From Paraburkholderia ginsengiterrae (GTDB lineage: Bacteria > Pseudomonadota > Gammaproteobacteria > Burkholderiales > Burkholderiaceae): a stretch of DNA of 64,000 nucleotides. Below, in pieces: positions 28,601 through 35,668 of this stretch. Position 1 is the stretch's first letter; every line of letters starts with the position of its first letter. The notes under the pieces were generated by a model. It made no database searches. It was given only the letters and a program-made list of their open reading frames with translations, and was not told the DNA's origin. Location of the stretch: contig NZ_LXKA01000198.1 in the NCBI RefSeq assembly GCF_001645125.1, forward strand, positions 58,424 to 122,423, read 5' to 3'. The translations under genes were made by a program, and so were the position numbers.

Positions 28601-29920
28601 ATCGCGGCCGTCGACATGGAAACGTTCGATGCCGACGCATGGCGCGCGCTTATTGCGCAGATGCGCAGCAAGGAGGCGCCCGCCACCGCCTCCTCCGCCA
28701 CAAACTCCTCCGCCGCATCGGCCACACCGGCGGCGGCACCCGCCGCGCCGAACCCAGCCGTCGCGCAATTCCTGCCGAGCCGCTTTGCGCTGCACATCGG
28801 CACACTCACGCTGCTCAAGCGCCACTGGGACAGCGTGATCGTCGGCGCGTCGCATACGGACAACACGTGGCAGGCGAACATCGCGTCGAATCAGGTGTCC
28901 GGCCACGTATCGTGGCTGCCGGGCGCGACCAAGGGATCGCCCGGCACGCTGCAGGCGCGCCTTGCCCGCGTGGTGATTCCATCGGTCACCGACAAGGACC
29001 TGCTCGGCCAGGCGATCTCGGCGCCCGCGCAGAACATGCCGTCGATCGATCTGGTGGTGAACGAATTGATCTTTCGCGACCGCAATATCGGCCGTCTCGA
29101 AGTCGACGCGCACAACTTCGACGAAGACGGCGTGCCGGTCTGGCAACTGGACAAGCTCGACATCACCAACCCCGCCGCCTCGCTGACCGCCACCGCCAAC
29201 TGGCGCACCTCGTCGCGCCTCGGCAACAGCGCGGACGAAGACACGCCGCGCCGCACGGTGTTCGATTTCAAGCTCGATATCAAGGACGCCGGCGCGCTGC
29301 TGGAGCGCTTCGGCCAGCCGCGCACGCTCAAGGCGGGCAGCGGCACGCTGTCAGGCAAGGTGGTCTGGCTCGGCGGCCCGACCAGGATCGACTATCCGAC
29401 GTTCAACGGCAACCTGGCCGTCGACCTGCGCCACGGCCAGATTCTCAAGGTCGATCCGGGCGTGGCGAAGCTGCTGGGCGTGCTCAGCCTGCAGAGCCTC
29501 GCTCGCTTCGCCACCCTGAACTTCCACGACGTGATCGGCGAAGGTCTGCCGTTCGAGCACGTCACCGCCACCGCGCAGATTCACAACGGCATCGGCCGCA
29601 CCGAGAACTTCGAGATGGTGACCGCGCCGGCGCGCGCCGAGATGAAGGGCTCGGTCGACCTTGCCCAGGAGACCCAGGATCTGCACGTCAAGGTCGTGCC
29701 CACGATCAGTGCCGGAGCCGGCGTGATCGCCGCGACGGTCATCAATCCGCTGCTTGGGCTGGGTGCGCTGGTGGCCGATGTGGTGTTCTCCCAGTCGGTC
29801 TCCCATGCGTTCGCGCGTGAGTACGCAATCACCGGTTCGTGGTCGAAACCGCACGTCGAGCGGGTGAAAGGCGATCGCGGTAAGATGGACGCTCCGGCTT
29901 CGACCGTCGAAGCGAACTGA
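25688..29920 (+). CDS. yhdP: YhdP-type AsmA-like envelope protein
   Basis: A very large 1410-aa protein with one N-terminal membrane helix (about residues 35-60: LAIAIVLYFIAAALFLTLRY), then a long periplasmic beta-rich region. The family (TIGR02099/DUF3971 with AsmA-like C-terminus) bridges the inner and outer membranes and moves phospholipids to the outer membrane in enterobacteria. A Pro/Ala/Ser linker is near residues 1000-1020. The C-terminus (GAGVIAATVINPLLGLGALV) contains a hydrophobic stretch typical of the family. ATG 25688 (MSERNESVE) is preferred over the longer frame. nit and tldD follow, as in related genomes. Confidence 0.93.
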   Translation: MSERNESVEPRDTGQVRPAEGIGHIVLHRASHVVLAIAIVLYFIAAALFLTLRYVVLPRVDEFRPRIEAIVSEKLHTQFTIGKLAPHWSGFQPGLDVTNLVIRDHEGKPALTIPHATAALSWKSLWQFHPALSSLIVEQPDVLVSRSSDGVLSVAGVPVPTRHSGNDTLSTWLLRQQAIVLRGGALRWRDAQHDAPELALRDIRIAILNDGYDHRLALQAPADGQVLHGPIDFRTHFTHARLSAIGKPINWTGQVYVSTGPVDLPTLARYVNFPIETFAGRIDNAIWVDFTDGRMKSAGGQLAGTDVALRVRPTQPKLLLPVAHFSWRLEADEGGEYNLQLHDMRAELGQPPLDDGTPLTRTLAFTTLNGRYRTASQQHGQLLSVNGDRVDLGILAEFSRALPLPRRLLNELVRFNPRGLVANYVIEFERGKPESGEAGSDHRPSGAEPIERYRFKGDLQGISVAAQEPPPGLTARNHPRAGIPGIENLWGSIDADENHGTALLDTSNVAITLPGVFDDPRLLLDRLHGRADWTIAQKMPGGNHRPFTMKLADFSVSNADVDATATADYSNPGQGRGSLDLRADFQRAQVTRIVRYLPTSISEKLRIYLGHGLQAGMSRGASIEIHGDLTKFPYSRDPDAGLFHIVAPFKGAKFDPTPFPPRKMKNGTPNVWPALDGIDGVFELKQNLLRFDVDRAHYKQIALTGVSGKIDDLGTKASSLVIKGDGHGPLADMLDYVDASSLGIMAKHETEKIHAEGPASLALQLTVPRTPKPHIAVEGAVGFQNNRLSVQNVPPLSQLKGKVHFTEHTAQVDRLSGQFLGGDMHANGGLKKDGTYALDLGGHIAVDAARGLDLHGAAAQVLTHMSGSAPYAFNVRGAKGRLPEVTANSDLTGLALDFPAPFNKPVGTPMPLRFAVSPSAAPGDAGLERADVTLGPIAATYLLRYQPKTPPTVVRGAIGVNKPADLPSDGVIAAVDMETFDADAWRALIAQMRSKEAPATASSATNSSAASATPAAAPAAPNPAVAQFLPSRFALHIGTLTLLKRHWDSVIVGASHTDNTWQANIASNQVSGHVSWLPGATKGSPGTLQARLARVVIPSVTDKDLLGQAISAPAQNMPSIDLVVNELIFRDRNIGRLEVDAHNFDEDGVPVWQLDKLDITNPAASLTATANWRTSSRLGNSADEDTPRRTVFDFKLDIKDAGALLERFGQPRTLKAGSGTLSGKVVWLGGPTRIDYPTFNGNLAVDLRHGQILKVDPGVAKLLGVLSLQSLARFATLNFHDVIGEGLPFEHVTATAQIHNGIGRTENFEMVTAPARAEMKGSVDLAQETQDLHVKVVPTISAGAGVIAATVINPLLGLGALVADVVFSQSVSHAFAREYAITGSWSKPHVERVKGDRGKMDAPASTVEAN

Positions 29921-30049
29921 GCCCGGATTCGACCGTTTGCCCGGTCGAACGGGCGCCGTGCCGCACCGGCGGGCGCAGCCAGCCCTGAACGACGTCCGCG
30001 GCGCCCGCCATTCGCGCCGCCGCCTTGCCGGGAGTTTCTCGAAACGCTC

Positions 30050-30901
30050 ATGAGCGAAACACACGTCTCATCAACCGAATCCAGCCAATCCCTGGACAGC
30101 ACATTCCGCGTCGCCGCGCTGCAGATGGTGAGCACGCCGGAGCGCGAGCGCAATCTGGCCGAAGCCGGGCGCCTGATCGCCGAAGCCGCCGCCGGCGGCG
30201 CCCAACTGGTTCTTCTGCCCGAATACTTCTGCTTCATGGGCTACAAGGACACGGACAAGCTCGCCGTACGCGAAGCCTACCAGGACGGCCCGATCCAGCG
30301 CTTTCTCGCCGACGCCGCGCGCCGCCACCAGGTCTGGGTGATCGGCGGCACGCTGCCGTTAATGTCACCGGAGGCGTCGCGCGTGCTGAACACCACGCTG
30401 GTGTTCGACCCGCAGGGCAACGAGGCCGCCCGCTACGACAAGATCCATCTGTTCAACTTCGAAAAAGGTGAAGAATCGTTCGACGAGGCGCGCACCATCT
30501 GCCCCGGCGGCGAGGTTCGCACCTTCGAGGCGCCGTTCGGGCGCGTGGGCCTGTCGGTCTGCTACGATCTGCGCTTTCCGGAGCTGTACCGGCGCATGGG
30601 CGATTGCGCGCTGATCGTGGTGCCGTCGGCGTTCACCTACACCACCGGCCGCGCGCACTGGGAAATGCTGCTGCGTGCCCGGGCGGTCGAAAATCAGTGT
30701 TACGTGCTGGCCGCGGCGCAAGGCGGCAAGCATGAAAACGGCCGCCGCACATGGGGCCACAGCATGCTGATCGACCCGTGGGGCGAGATCGTCGCGGTGC
30801 GTGACGAAGGCGCCGGCGTGGTTGCCGGCAATCTCGAGCGTACGCGCATCGACGAAGTGCGGCAAAGTCTGCCGGCCTGGCGTCATCGCGTGCTTAGCTG
30901 A
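30050..30901 (+). CDS. Carbon-nitrogen hydrolase, Nit1-like amidase
   Basis: A 283-aa nitrilase-superfamily enzyme. The Glu-Lys-Cys triad is visible: Glu in LLPEYFCFMGYKD, Lys in YDKIHLFNFEKG, and Cys in SVCYDLRFPELYR. The family nearest by motif is Nit1/Nit2, which hydrolyses deaminated glutathione or omega-amides as a repair reaction; the substrate here is inferred only. A 12-bp tandem duplication (TCCTCAGTTGCC) follows immediately after the stop (30903-30926). It lies between yhdP and tldD on the same strand. Confidence 0.88.
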   Translation: MSETHVSSTESSQSLDSTFRVAALQMVSTPERERNLAEAGRLIAEAAAGGAQLVLLPEYFCFMGYKDTDKLAVREAYQDGPIQRFLADAARRHQVWVIGGTLPLMSPEASRVLNTTLVFDPQGNEAARYDKIHLFNFEKGEESFDEARTICPGGEVRTFEAPFGRVGLSVCYDLRFPELYRRMGDCALIVVPSAFTYTTGRAHWEMLLRARAVENQCYVLAAAQGGKHENGRRTWGHSMLIDPWGEIVAVRDEGAGVVAGNLERTRIDEVRQSLPAWRHRVLS

Positions 30902-30902
30902 T

Positions 30903-30926
30903 TCCTCAGTTGCCTCCTCAGTTGCC
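30903..30926. repeat. 12-bp tandem duplication
   Basis: Two exact adjacent copies of TCCTCAGTTGCC directly follow the stop codon of the amidase gene. This probably arose by slippage; no function is apparent. Confidence 0.5.
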
Positions 30927-31032
30927 TCACTTGATAAACCTGTCTGCGTGACATTGAAACTGCGGCGCCTTCCACCCATATGCCGATGGTGGCGCCAACC
31001 GAATCCTTCGTATCGAGCAGAACATACTTCGC

Positions 31033-32499
31033 ATGAATATCATCGAACCCAGTATCCGTAATCTCGCCGCCGCCAAGGACATCCTCCTGACGCCCTACGG
31101 TCTCGACGAATCCCTGCTCACCCGCACGCTCGCCGAAATCTTCACGCACCGCATCGACTATGCGGACCTGTACTTCCAGGCCACCCGCAGCGAAGCATGG
31201 AGTCTCGAAGAAGGCATCGTGAAATCGGGCAGCTTCAGCATCGACCAGGGCGTCGGTGTACGCGCCATATCGGGCGACCGAACCGCGTTCGCGTACTCGG
31301 ACGACCTGTCGCCCGAAGCGATTCGCCAGGCCGCCATCGCCACACGTGCGATCGCCAAGGCCGGCGGCGGCAAGCAGAAGATCAAGGTGGCCTCGTCGCT
31401 GACCGGCATCGCCGGGCGCGATCTGTACCTGCCGTCCGATCCGCTGCATTCGCTCGACGCCACCGCCAAGGTCAAGCTGCTCGAGCGCATCGAGCAGATG
31501 GCGCGCGGCCGCGATCCGCGCATCCAGCAGGTCATGGCCGGCCTCGCGGGCGAATACGACGTGGTGCTGGTGGCGCGCAGCGACGGCGGCTTCGCGGCCG
31601 ATATCCGTCCGCTCGTGCGTGTCTCGGTCACGGTGATCGCCGAACAGAACGGCCGCCGCGAAATCGGCAGCGGCGGCGGCGGCGGCCGCTTCGACTATGC
31701 GTATTTCACGGACGACGTGCTGTCCGGCTATGTCGACGACGCCGTGCATGCGGCGCTGGTGAACCTCGAAGCCCGCCCGGCGCCCGCCGGCGCGATGACC
31801 GTCGTGCTCGGACCGGGTTGGCCGGGTGTGCTGCTGCACGAAGCGATCGGCCATGGTCTCGAAGGCGACTTCAACCGCAAGGGTTCGTCGGCGTTCGCGG
31901 GGCGGATCGGCGAGCAGGTGGCGGCCAAGGGCGTCACCGTGGTGGACGACGGCACGCTGCCGAACCGCCGCGGCTCGCTCAATATCGACGACGAAGGCAA
32001 TCCGACCCAGTGCACCACGCTGATCGAAGACGGCATTCTGAAGGGCTATATCCAGGACACGCTGAACGCGCGCCTCATGAAGATGCCGGTCACGGGCAAT
32101 GCGCGCCGTGAATCGTATGCGGCGCTGCCCATGCCGCGTATGACCAACACGTACATGCTCAACGGCGACAAGGACCCGCAGGAAATCATCGAGTCCGTGA
32201 AGAACGGCCTGTATGCGGTGAACTTCGGCGGTGGCCAGGTCGACATCACCAACGGCAAGTTCGTGTTCTCGGCCTCCGAGGCGTACATGATCGAAAACGG
32301 CAAGGTCACCTACCCGGTGAAGGGCGCGACGCTGATCGGCAGCGGCCCGGAATCGCTCAAATTCGTCAGCATGATCGGGAACGACATGAAGCTGGATTCG
32401 GGCGTCGGCGTGTGCGGCAAGGAAGGCCAGAGCGTGCCGGTGGGCGTCGGTCAGCCGACGCTGCGCATCGACCGGATGACCGTGGGCGGTACGGCCTGA
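31033..32499 (+). CDS. tldD: Metalloprotease TldD
   Basis: A 488-aa protein of the TldD/TldE (PmbA) family, which degrades unfolded peptides and matures some peptide antibiotics such as microcin B17. The zinc site HExxxH is in [14 protein letters not shown]. The C-terminal Cys segment [12 protein letters not shown] supplies the further ligand expected in TldD rather than TldE. The TldE partner is not in this window. It is the last gene of the yhdP-nit-tldD run and is followed by a 15-bp-stem terminator. Confidence 0.96.
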   Translation: MNIIEPSIRNLAAAKDILLTPYGLDESLLTRTLAEIFTHRIDYADLYFQATRSEAWSLEEGIVKSGSFSIDQGVGVRAISGDRTAFAYSDDLSPEAIRQAAIATRAIAKAGGGKQKIKVASSLTGIAGRDLYLPSDPLHSLDATAKVKLLERIEQMARGRDPRIQQVMAGLAGEYDVVLVARSDGGFAADIRPLVRVSVTVIAEQNGRREIGSGGGGGRFDYAYFTDDVLSGYVDDAVHAALVNLEARPAPAGAMTVVLGPGWPGVLLHEAIGHGLEGDFNRKGSSAFAGRIGEQVAAKGVTVVDDGTLPNRRGSLNIDDEGNPTQCTTLIEDGILKGYIQDTLNARLMKMPVTGNARRESYAALPMPRMTNTYMLNGDKDPQEIIESVKNGLYAVNFGGGQVDITNGKFVFSASEAYMIENGKVTYPVKGATLIGSGPESLKFVSMIGNDMKLDSGVGVCGKEGQSVPVGVGQPTLRIDRMTVGGTA

Positions 32500-32511
32500 T
32501 CAAGCAATCCA

Positions 32512-32562
32512 CGCATACTTCGTGCACGTATTGCACGAAGTATGCGGATTTTCCGCATTTTT
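32512..32562 (+). terminator. Strong hairpin terminator after tldD
   Basis: A perfect 15-bp stem, CGCATACTTCGTGCA / TGCACGAAGTATGCG (32512-32526 and 32532-32546), closes a 5-nt loop. It is followed by the T-rich run GATTTTCCGCATTTTTG. It begins 13 bp after the tldD stop and insulates the aroG leader promoter. Confidence 0.85.
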
Positions 32563-32574
32563 GCGCCCCGTGGG

Positions 32575-32603
32575 TTGTCAGCCGAGACTACCCGGGTTAT
32601 AAA
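32575..32603 (+). promoter_or_regulatory. Sigma-70 promoter of the aroG leader
   Basis: TTGTCA (32575-32580), a 17-bp spacer, and TATAAA (32598-32603); each hexamer matches consensus at five of six bases. The predicted start is near 32610, about 30 nt before the leader-peptide ATG. It is the best sigma-70 match seen in the window. Confidence 0.8.
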
Positions 32604-32640
32604 GTTACTCACCCTTTTTGACCTGCGACCTCATTTCGTC

Positions 32641-32709
32641 ATGTCCGCCAAGTTTTATTTTTACTTTTTTTGGCATCTCAGACCGCTGGCGGATCGAGAG
32701 GGGTGTTAG
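32641..32709 (+). CDS. Aromatic-rich leader peptide of aroG (22 aa)
   Basis: An ATG-to-TAG frame of 22 codons. Residues 5-11 read FYFYFFW: four Phe (all TTT), two Tyr and one Trp, with no other residue between them. Read like trpL or pheL, ribosomes would pause here when charged aromatic tRNAs are scarce. Segment CCGCCA (32645-32650, in codons 2-4) can pair with TGGCGG (32687-32692, in the 3' part of the frame). That second segment can instead pair with the 5' arm of the downstream terminator. No strong ribosome-binding site precedes the ATG, which is the weak point of the call. Confidence 0.8.
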   Translation: MSAKFYFYFFWHLRPLADREGC

Positions 32710-32767
32710 TGCACGCAGGACACCGAGAATTCCCGAAAAACCGCCAGCTAGCCTGGCGGTTTTTTTT
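32685..32767 (+). promoter_or_regulatory. Transcription attenuator: antiterminator and terminator of aroG
   Basis: The terminator stem AACCGCCAG (32739-32747), loop CTAGC, CTGGCGGTT (32753-32761) runs into eight T's (32760-32767). The competing antiterminator is GCTGGCGG (32685-32692) with CCGCCAGC (32741-32748), 8 bp, using the same 5' arm. A third pairing, TCCGCCA (32644-32650) with TGGCGGA (32687-32693), would remove the antiterminator. The terminator sits between the leader peptide and aroG, 137 bp before the aroG start. The pairings are read directly; the mechanism is inferred from classical amino-acid attenuators. Confidence 0.82.
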
Positions 32768-32903
32768 CGCCTCATGCCTTTGAAACCGCATTGAAACTTT
32801 TGTCATTGAAACCTTGTTGATTGTGCTCCGCTCTGGCGCTGCTGCTTCATCCCAGCCTTAGTTGCCCGCGCGAACACGCTACGAACCGATTCAGGAGAAC
32901 AAC

Positions 32904-33977
32904 ATGCCCCCGCACAATACCGACGATGTCCGCATCCGCGAATTGAAAGAACTCACGCCGCCCGCTCACCTGATCCGCGAATTCGCCTGCGACGAAACGG
33001 TGTCCGACGTGATCTACAACTCGCGCACGGCGATGCATCGCATTCTGCACGGCATGGAAGACCGTCTGATCGTCGTCATCGGGCCGTGCTCGATCCACGA
33101 CACGAAGGCGGCAATGGAATACGCGGGGCGCCTGGTCGAGCAGCGCAAGCGCTTCGCCGGCGAACTCGAAATCGTGATGCGCGTGTACTTCGAGAAGCCG
33201 CGTACGACGGTGGGCTGGAAGGGTCTCATCAACGACCCGTACATGGACAATAGCTTCAAGATCAACGACGGCCTGCGCACGGCGCGCGAGCTGCTGTTGC
33301 GCATCAACGAACTCGGCCTGCCGGCAGGCACGGAATACCTCGACATGATCAGCCCGCAATACATCGCCGACCTGATCTCGTGGGGCGCGATCGGCGCGCG
33401 CACCACCGAGTCGCAAGTGCACCGCGAACTGGCTTCGGGATTGTCGTGCCCGGTCGGCTTCAAGAACGGCACGGACGGCAACGTCAAGATCGCCGTCGAC
33501 GCAATCAAGGCCGCCTCGCAGCCGCACCATTTCCTGTCGGTCACCAAGGGCGGCCACTCGGCGATCGTCTCGACCGCCGGCAATGAGGACTGCCACATCA
33601 TCCTGCGCGGCGGCAAGACGCCGAACTACGACGCGGACAGCGTGAACGCCGCCTGTGCGGACATCGGCAAGGCCGGCCTTGCCGCGCGCCTGATGATCGA
33701 CGCGAGCCACGCGAACAGCTCGAAGAAGCACGAGAATCAGATTCCGGTGTGCGCGGACATCGGCCGCCAGATTGCTTCGGGCGACGAACGGATTGTCGGC
33801 GTGATGGTGGAGTCGCATCTGGTGGCGGGCCGTCAGGATCTGCAGGAAGGCTGTGCGCTGACGTATGGCCAGAGCATTACCGACGCCTGCATCGGCTGGG
33901 ATGAAAGCGTTGCCGTGCTGGAAGGCCTCGCCGAATCGGTCAAGCAACGGCGCGTGGCACGCGGCAGCGGCAACTGA
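32904..33977 (+). CDS. aroG: 3-deoxy-7-phosphoheptulonate (DAHP) synthase, AroG type
   Basis: A 357-aa class-I DAHP synthase that condenses PEP and erythrose 4-phosphate, the first step of the shikimate pathway. Conserved blocks are VVIGPCSIHD with the metal-binding Cys, VYFEKPRTTVGWKGLINDP, GARTTESQVHRELASGLS, VGFKNGTDGN, and the metal-ligand segments SVTKGGHSAI and MIDASHANSSKKH. It resembles E. coli AroG more than AroF, for example at the N-terminal DDVRIRELKELTPP, which forms part of the allosteric site. ATG 32904 follows AGGAG. It is preceded by a promoter, an aromatic leader peptide and an attenuator-like terminator, and is followed by its own terminator. Confidence 0.96.
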   Translation: MPPHNTDDVRIRELKELTPPAHLIREFACDETVSDVIYNSRTAMHRILHGMEDRLIVVIGPCSIHDTKAAMEYAGRLVEQRKRFAGELEIVMRVYFEKPRTTVGWKGLINDPYMDNSFKINDGLRTARELLLRINELGLPAGTEYLDMISPQYIADLISWGAIGARTTESQVHRELASGLSCPVGFKNGTDGNVKIAVDAIKAASQPHHFLSVTKGGHSAIVSTAGNEDCHIILRGGKTPNYDADSVNAACADIGKAGLAARLMIDASHANSSKKHENQIPVCADIGRQIASGDERIVGVMVESHLVAGRQDLQEGCALTYGQSITDACIGWDESVAVLEGLAESVKQRRVARGSGN

Positions 33978-34011
33978 ACTGAACCCACGCTTATCGCGGC
34001 GTGGTTTCCTG

Positions 34012-34044
34012 AAAAACCCGGCTCGTTTGAGCCGGGTTTTTTAT
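34012..34044 (+). terminator. Intrinsic terminator after aroG
   Basis: AAAAACCCGGCTC, loop GTTT, GAGCCGGGTTTTT, followed by further T's. A 13-bp perfect stem with a good U-run. Confidence 0.92.
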
Positions 34045-34122
34045 TTTGTTGGCCGAACGGACGAATGGTGCTCCACAAACCGCCTCTGTACCGTAACGAC
34101 TCATGACCCTGTCGAAAGTGAC

Positions 34123-34150
34123 TTGACGGGGGGCAGAGGTTACGTATAAG
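34123..34150 (+). promoter_or_regulatory. Promoter of the toxin-antitoxin pair
   Basis: TTGACG (34123-34128), a 16-bp spacer, TATAAG (34145-34150), about 22 bp before the toxin ATG. Such modules usually autoregulate at this position; no clear operator repeat was identified. Confidence 0.55.
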
Positions 34151-34172
34151 ATTTTGTACATGAAAGGCGACT

Positions 34173-34511
34173 ATGGAGCACGAAAAAGAAATCCGCTGGC
34201 TAGGCTCCAGCTATCACGATTTACTCGCCTTTCCAGAAGAGCCGCGTCGTCTGGCAGGGTTTCAACTGGGCAAGATTCAAGCGGGTCTGGACCCTGACGA
34301 CTGGAAGCCGTTTGATTCAATCGGCGCTGGAACGCGCGAGATCCGCATTAGAGACACAGACGGCATTTTTCGCGTTATGTATGTGACCAAGTTTGTGGAA
34401 GCGCTGTACGTACTGCATTGCTTCCAGAAAAAGGCGCAGAAGCTGGGCTCGCACGACCGGAAAATTGCTGAAACGCGATACCGCGCCATCACAAACAATA
34501 GGAAAACTTAG
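34173..34511 (+). CDS. RelE/HigB-like toxin (phage Gp49-like family)
   Basis: A 112-aa protein of the Gp49-like/DUF891 toxin family in the RelE superfamily, predicted to be a ribosome-dependent mRNA interferase. The family hallmark is the C-terminal YVLHCFQKKAQKL with the preceding IFRVMYVTKF strand, and RIRDTDGIFR. ATG 34173 follows AAGG. The antitoxin starts 3 bp after the toxin stop, so the toxin comes first as in HigBA. The pair is inserted between aroG and the cobalamin gene and is the clearest sign of acquired DNA here. Confidence 0.85.
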   Translation: MEHEKEIRWLGSSYHDLLAFPEEPRRLAGFQLGKIQAGLDPDDWKPFDSIGAGTREIRIRDTDGIFRVMYVTKFVEALYVLHCFQKKAQKLGSHDRKIAETRYRAITNNRKT

Positions 34512-34514
34512 CAA

Positions 34515-34847
34515 ATGACGATCGACACCAAAATTCGTCACGTGACCCAACCCGGGGTAAATCTGTTTCTCGAACTCGGTTTTTCCGCTGCGGAAGCAAA
34601 GCGCCTGCACGCCGCGTCGCAAAAGCAGATCAACGACACGCGGCTGCTCAAGGAGCAGCTCATGACAGAACTGTCCAGCTGGATTGAACAGCATCAATTG
34701 AAGCAGGCCGAGGCTGCCGAAATTCTGATGGTGTCGCGCCCGCGCGTGTCCGACGTGGTCAATAAAAAAACCACCAAGTTCACCATCGACACCCTCGTCG
34801 AAATGTTGAGCCGGATCGGCAAGCCGGTAACACTCGCGATCGGCTAA
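34515..34847 (+). CDS. XRE-family antitoxin (HigA-like)
   Basis: A 110-aa helix-turn-helix protein pairing with the toxin just upstream. The HTH is LKQAEAAEILMVSRPRVSDV, followed by TIDTLVEMLSRIGKPVTLAI, the typical COG5606/HTH_37 antitoxin tail. The N-terminal part (LGFSAAEAKRLHAASQ) is also typical of this antitoxin group. It should neutralise the toxin by binding and repress the operon promoter. Confidence 0.86.
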   Translation: MTIDTKIRHVTQPGVNLFLELGFSAAEAKRLHAASQKQINDTRLLKEQLMTELSSWIEQHQLKQAEAAEILMVSRPRVSDVVNKKTTKFTIDTLVEMLSRIGKPVTLAIG

Positions 34848-34896
34848 CGCGCATGACTTGCCGTGGCGTGCGTCTCTGGCGTCTGACGATGCGGGC

Positions 34897-35451
34897 CTAG
34901 ACGGCGCCGCGGTCGTGCTGCCAGAGCACGTCAGACCCGCCATCCGCGCGGTTCAGGACGCGCGCCAGCACGAACAGCAGGTCGGACAGCCGGTTGACGT
35001 ACTGGCGCGGCGCGGCATTGATTGCCTCGTGCTCGCCCAAGTCAACGATTGCCCGCTCGGCACGACGGCACACGGTGCGGCACACATGCGCGAGCGCCGC
35101 AGCACGCGAGCCCCCCGGCAGGATGAACTCCTTCAGCGGCGGCAAGGCCGCGTTGTAGTCCGCGAGCCAGTCATCGAGTTGGGCAAGATGCCGCTCGGTG
35201 ATCATCGTATGGCCGGGGATGCAAAGCTCGCCGCCCAGGTCGAACAGATCATGCTGGATCGCGACCAGCGCCGCCCGCACTTTATCGGGCAGTGCTTCGC
35301 ACAGCAGCACACCCAGGTTCGAATTGAGTTCGTCCACGTCGCCGATGGCGGCAATGCGCAGGCTGTCCTTGCGAACCCGGCTGCCGTCGCCGAGACCCGT
35401 GGTGCCGTCGTCCCCGGTGCGGGTGGCGATCTTGCTCAAGCGGTTGCCCAT
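34897..35451 (-). CDS. PduO-type cob(I)alamin adenosyltransferase
   Basis: A 184-aa enzyme that converts cob(I)alamin to adenosylcobalamin with ATP. The ATP-binding N-terminal TRTGDDGTTGLGDGSR is the PduO signature. The Arg/Glu site is in CRTVCRRAERAIVDLGE, and YVNRLSDLLFVLARVLNR closes the fold. Of several in-frame Met, ATG 35451 (MGNRLSKI) follows GGGAG and is chosen; ATG 35463 is the alternative. It is divergent from the FAD oxidase gene. No cobalamin riboswitch was seen upstream. Confidence 0.93.
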   Translation of the reverse strand: MGNRLSKIATRTGDDGTTGLGDGSRVRKDSLRIAAIGDVDELNSNLGVLLCEALPDKVRAALVAIQHDLFDLGGELCIPGHTMITERHLAQLDDWLADYNAALPPLKEFILPGGSRAAALAHVCRTVCRRAERAIVDLGEHEAINAAPRQYVNRLSDLLFVLARVLNRADGGSDVLWQHDRGAV

Positions 35452-35668
35452 ACTATCTCCCATGCTTTCGGTGCCGATGCGTCGGTGCCAACCATGAAGG
35501 CCGGCGCAAAACCGCCCATCAGGCACCGCGTTTATCCATATTGCGCTCATCGCAAAGCCGCCGCCATTATAGGAGCCCTGGCCGGCCGCAACGCCGTCCC
35601 ACGGGCGATCGGCGTAAAATGAAACATCTGCTGCAAAACAGTGCCGCACCCAATATCAGGAGACATGC

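Noticed and set aside
35452-35668. Cobalamin riboswitch upstream of the adenosyltransferase
   Set aside because: No B12-box-like conserved core was found on either strand of the 217-bp spacer.
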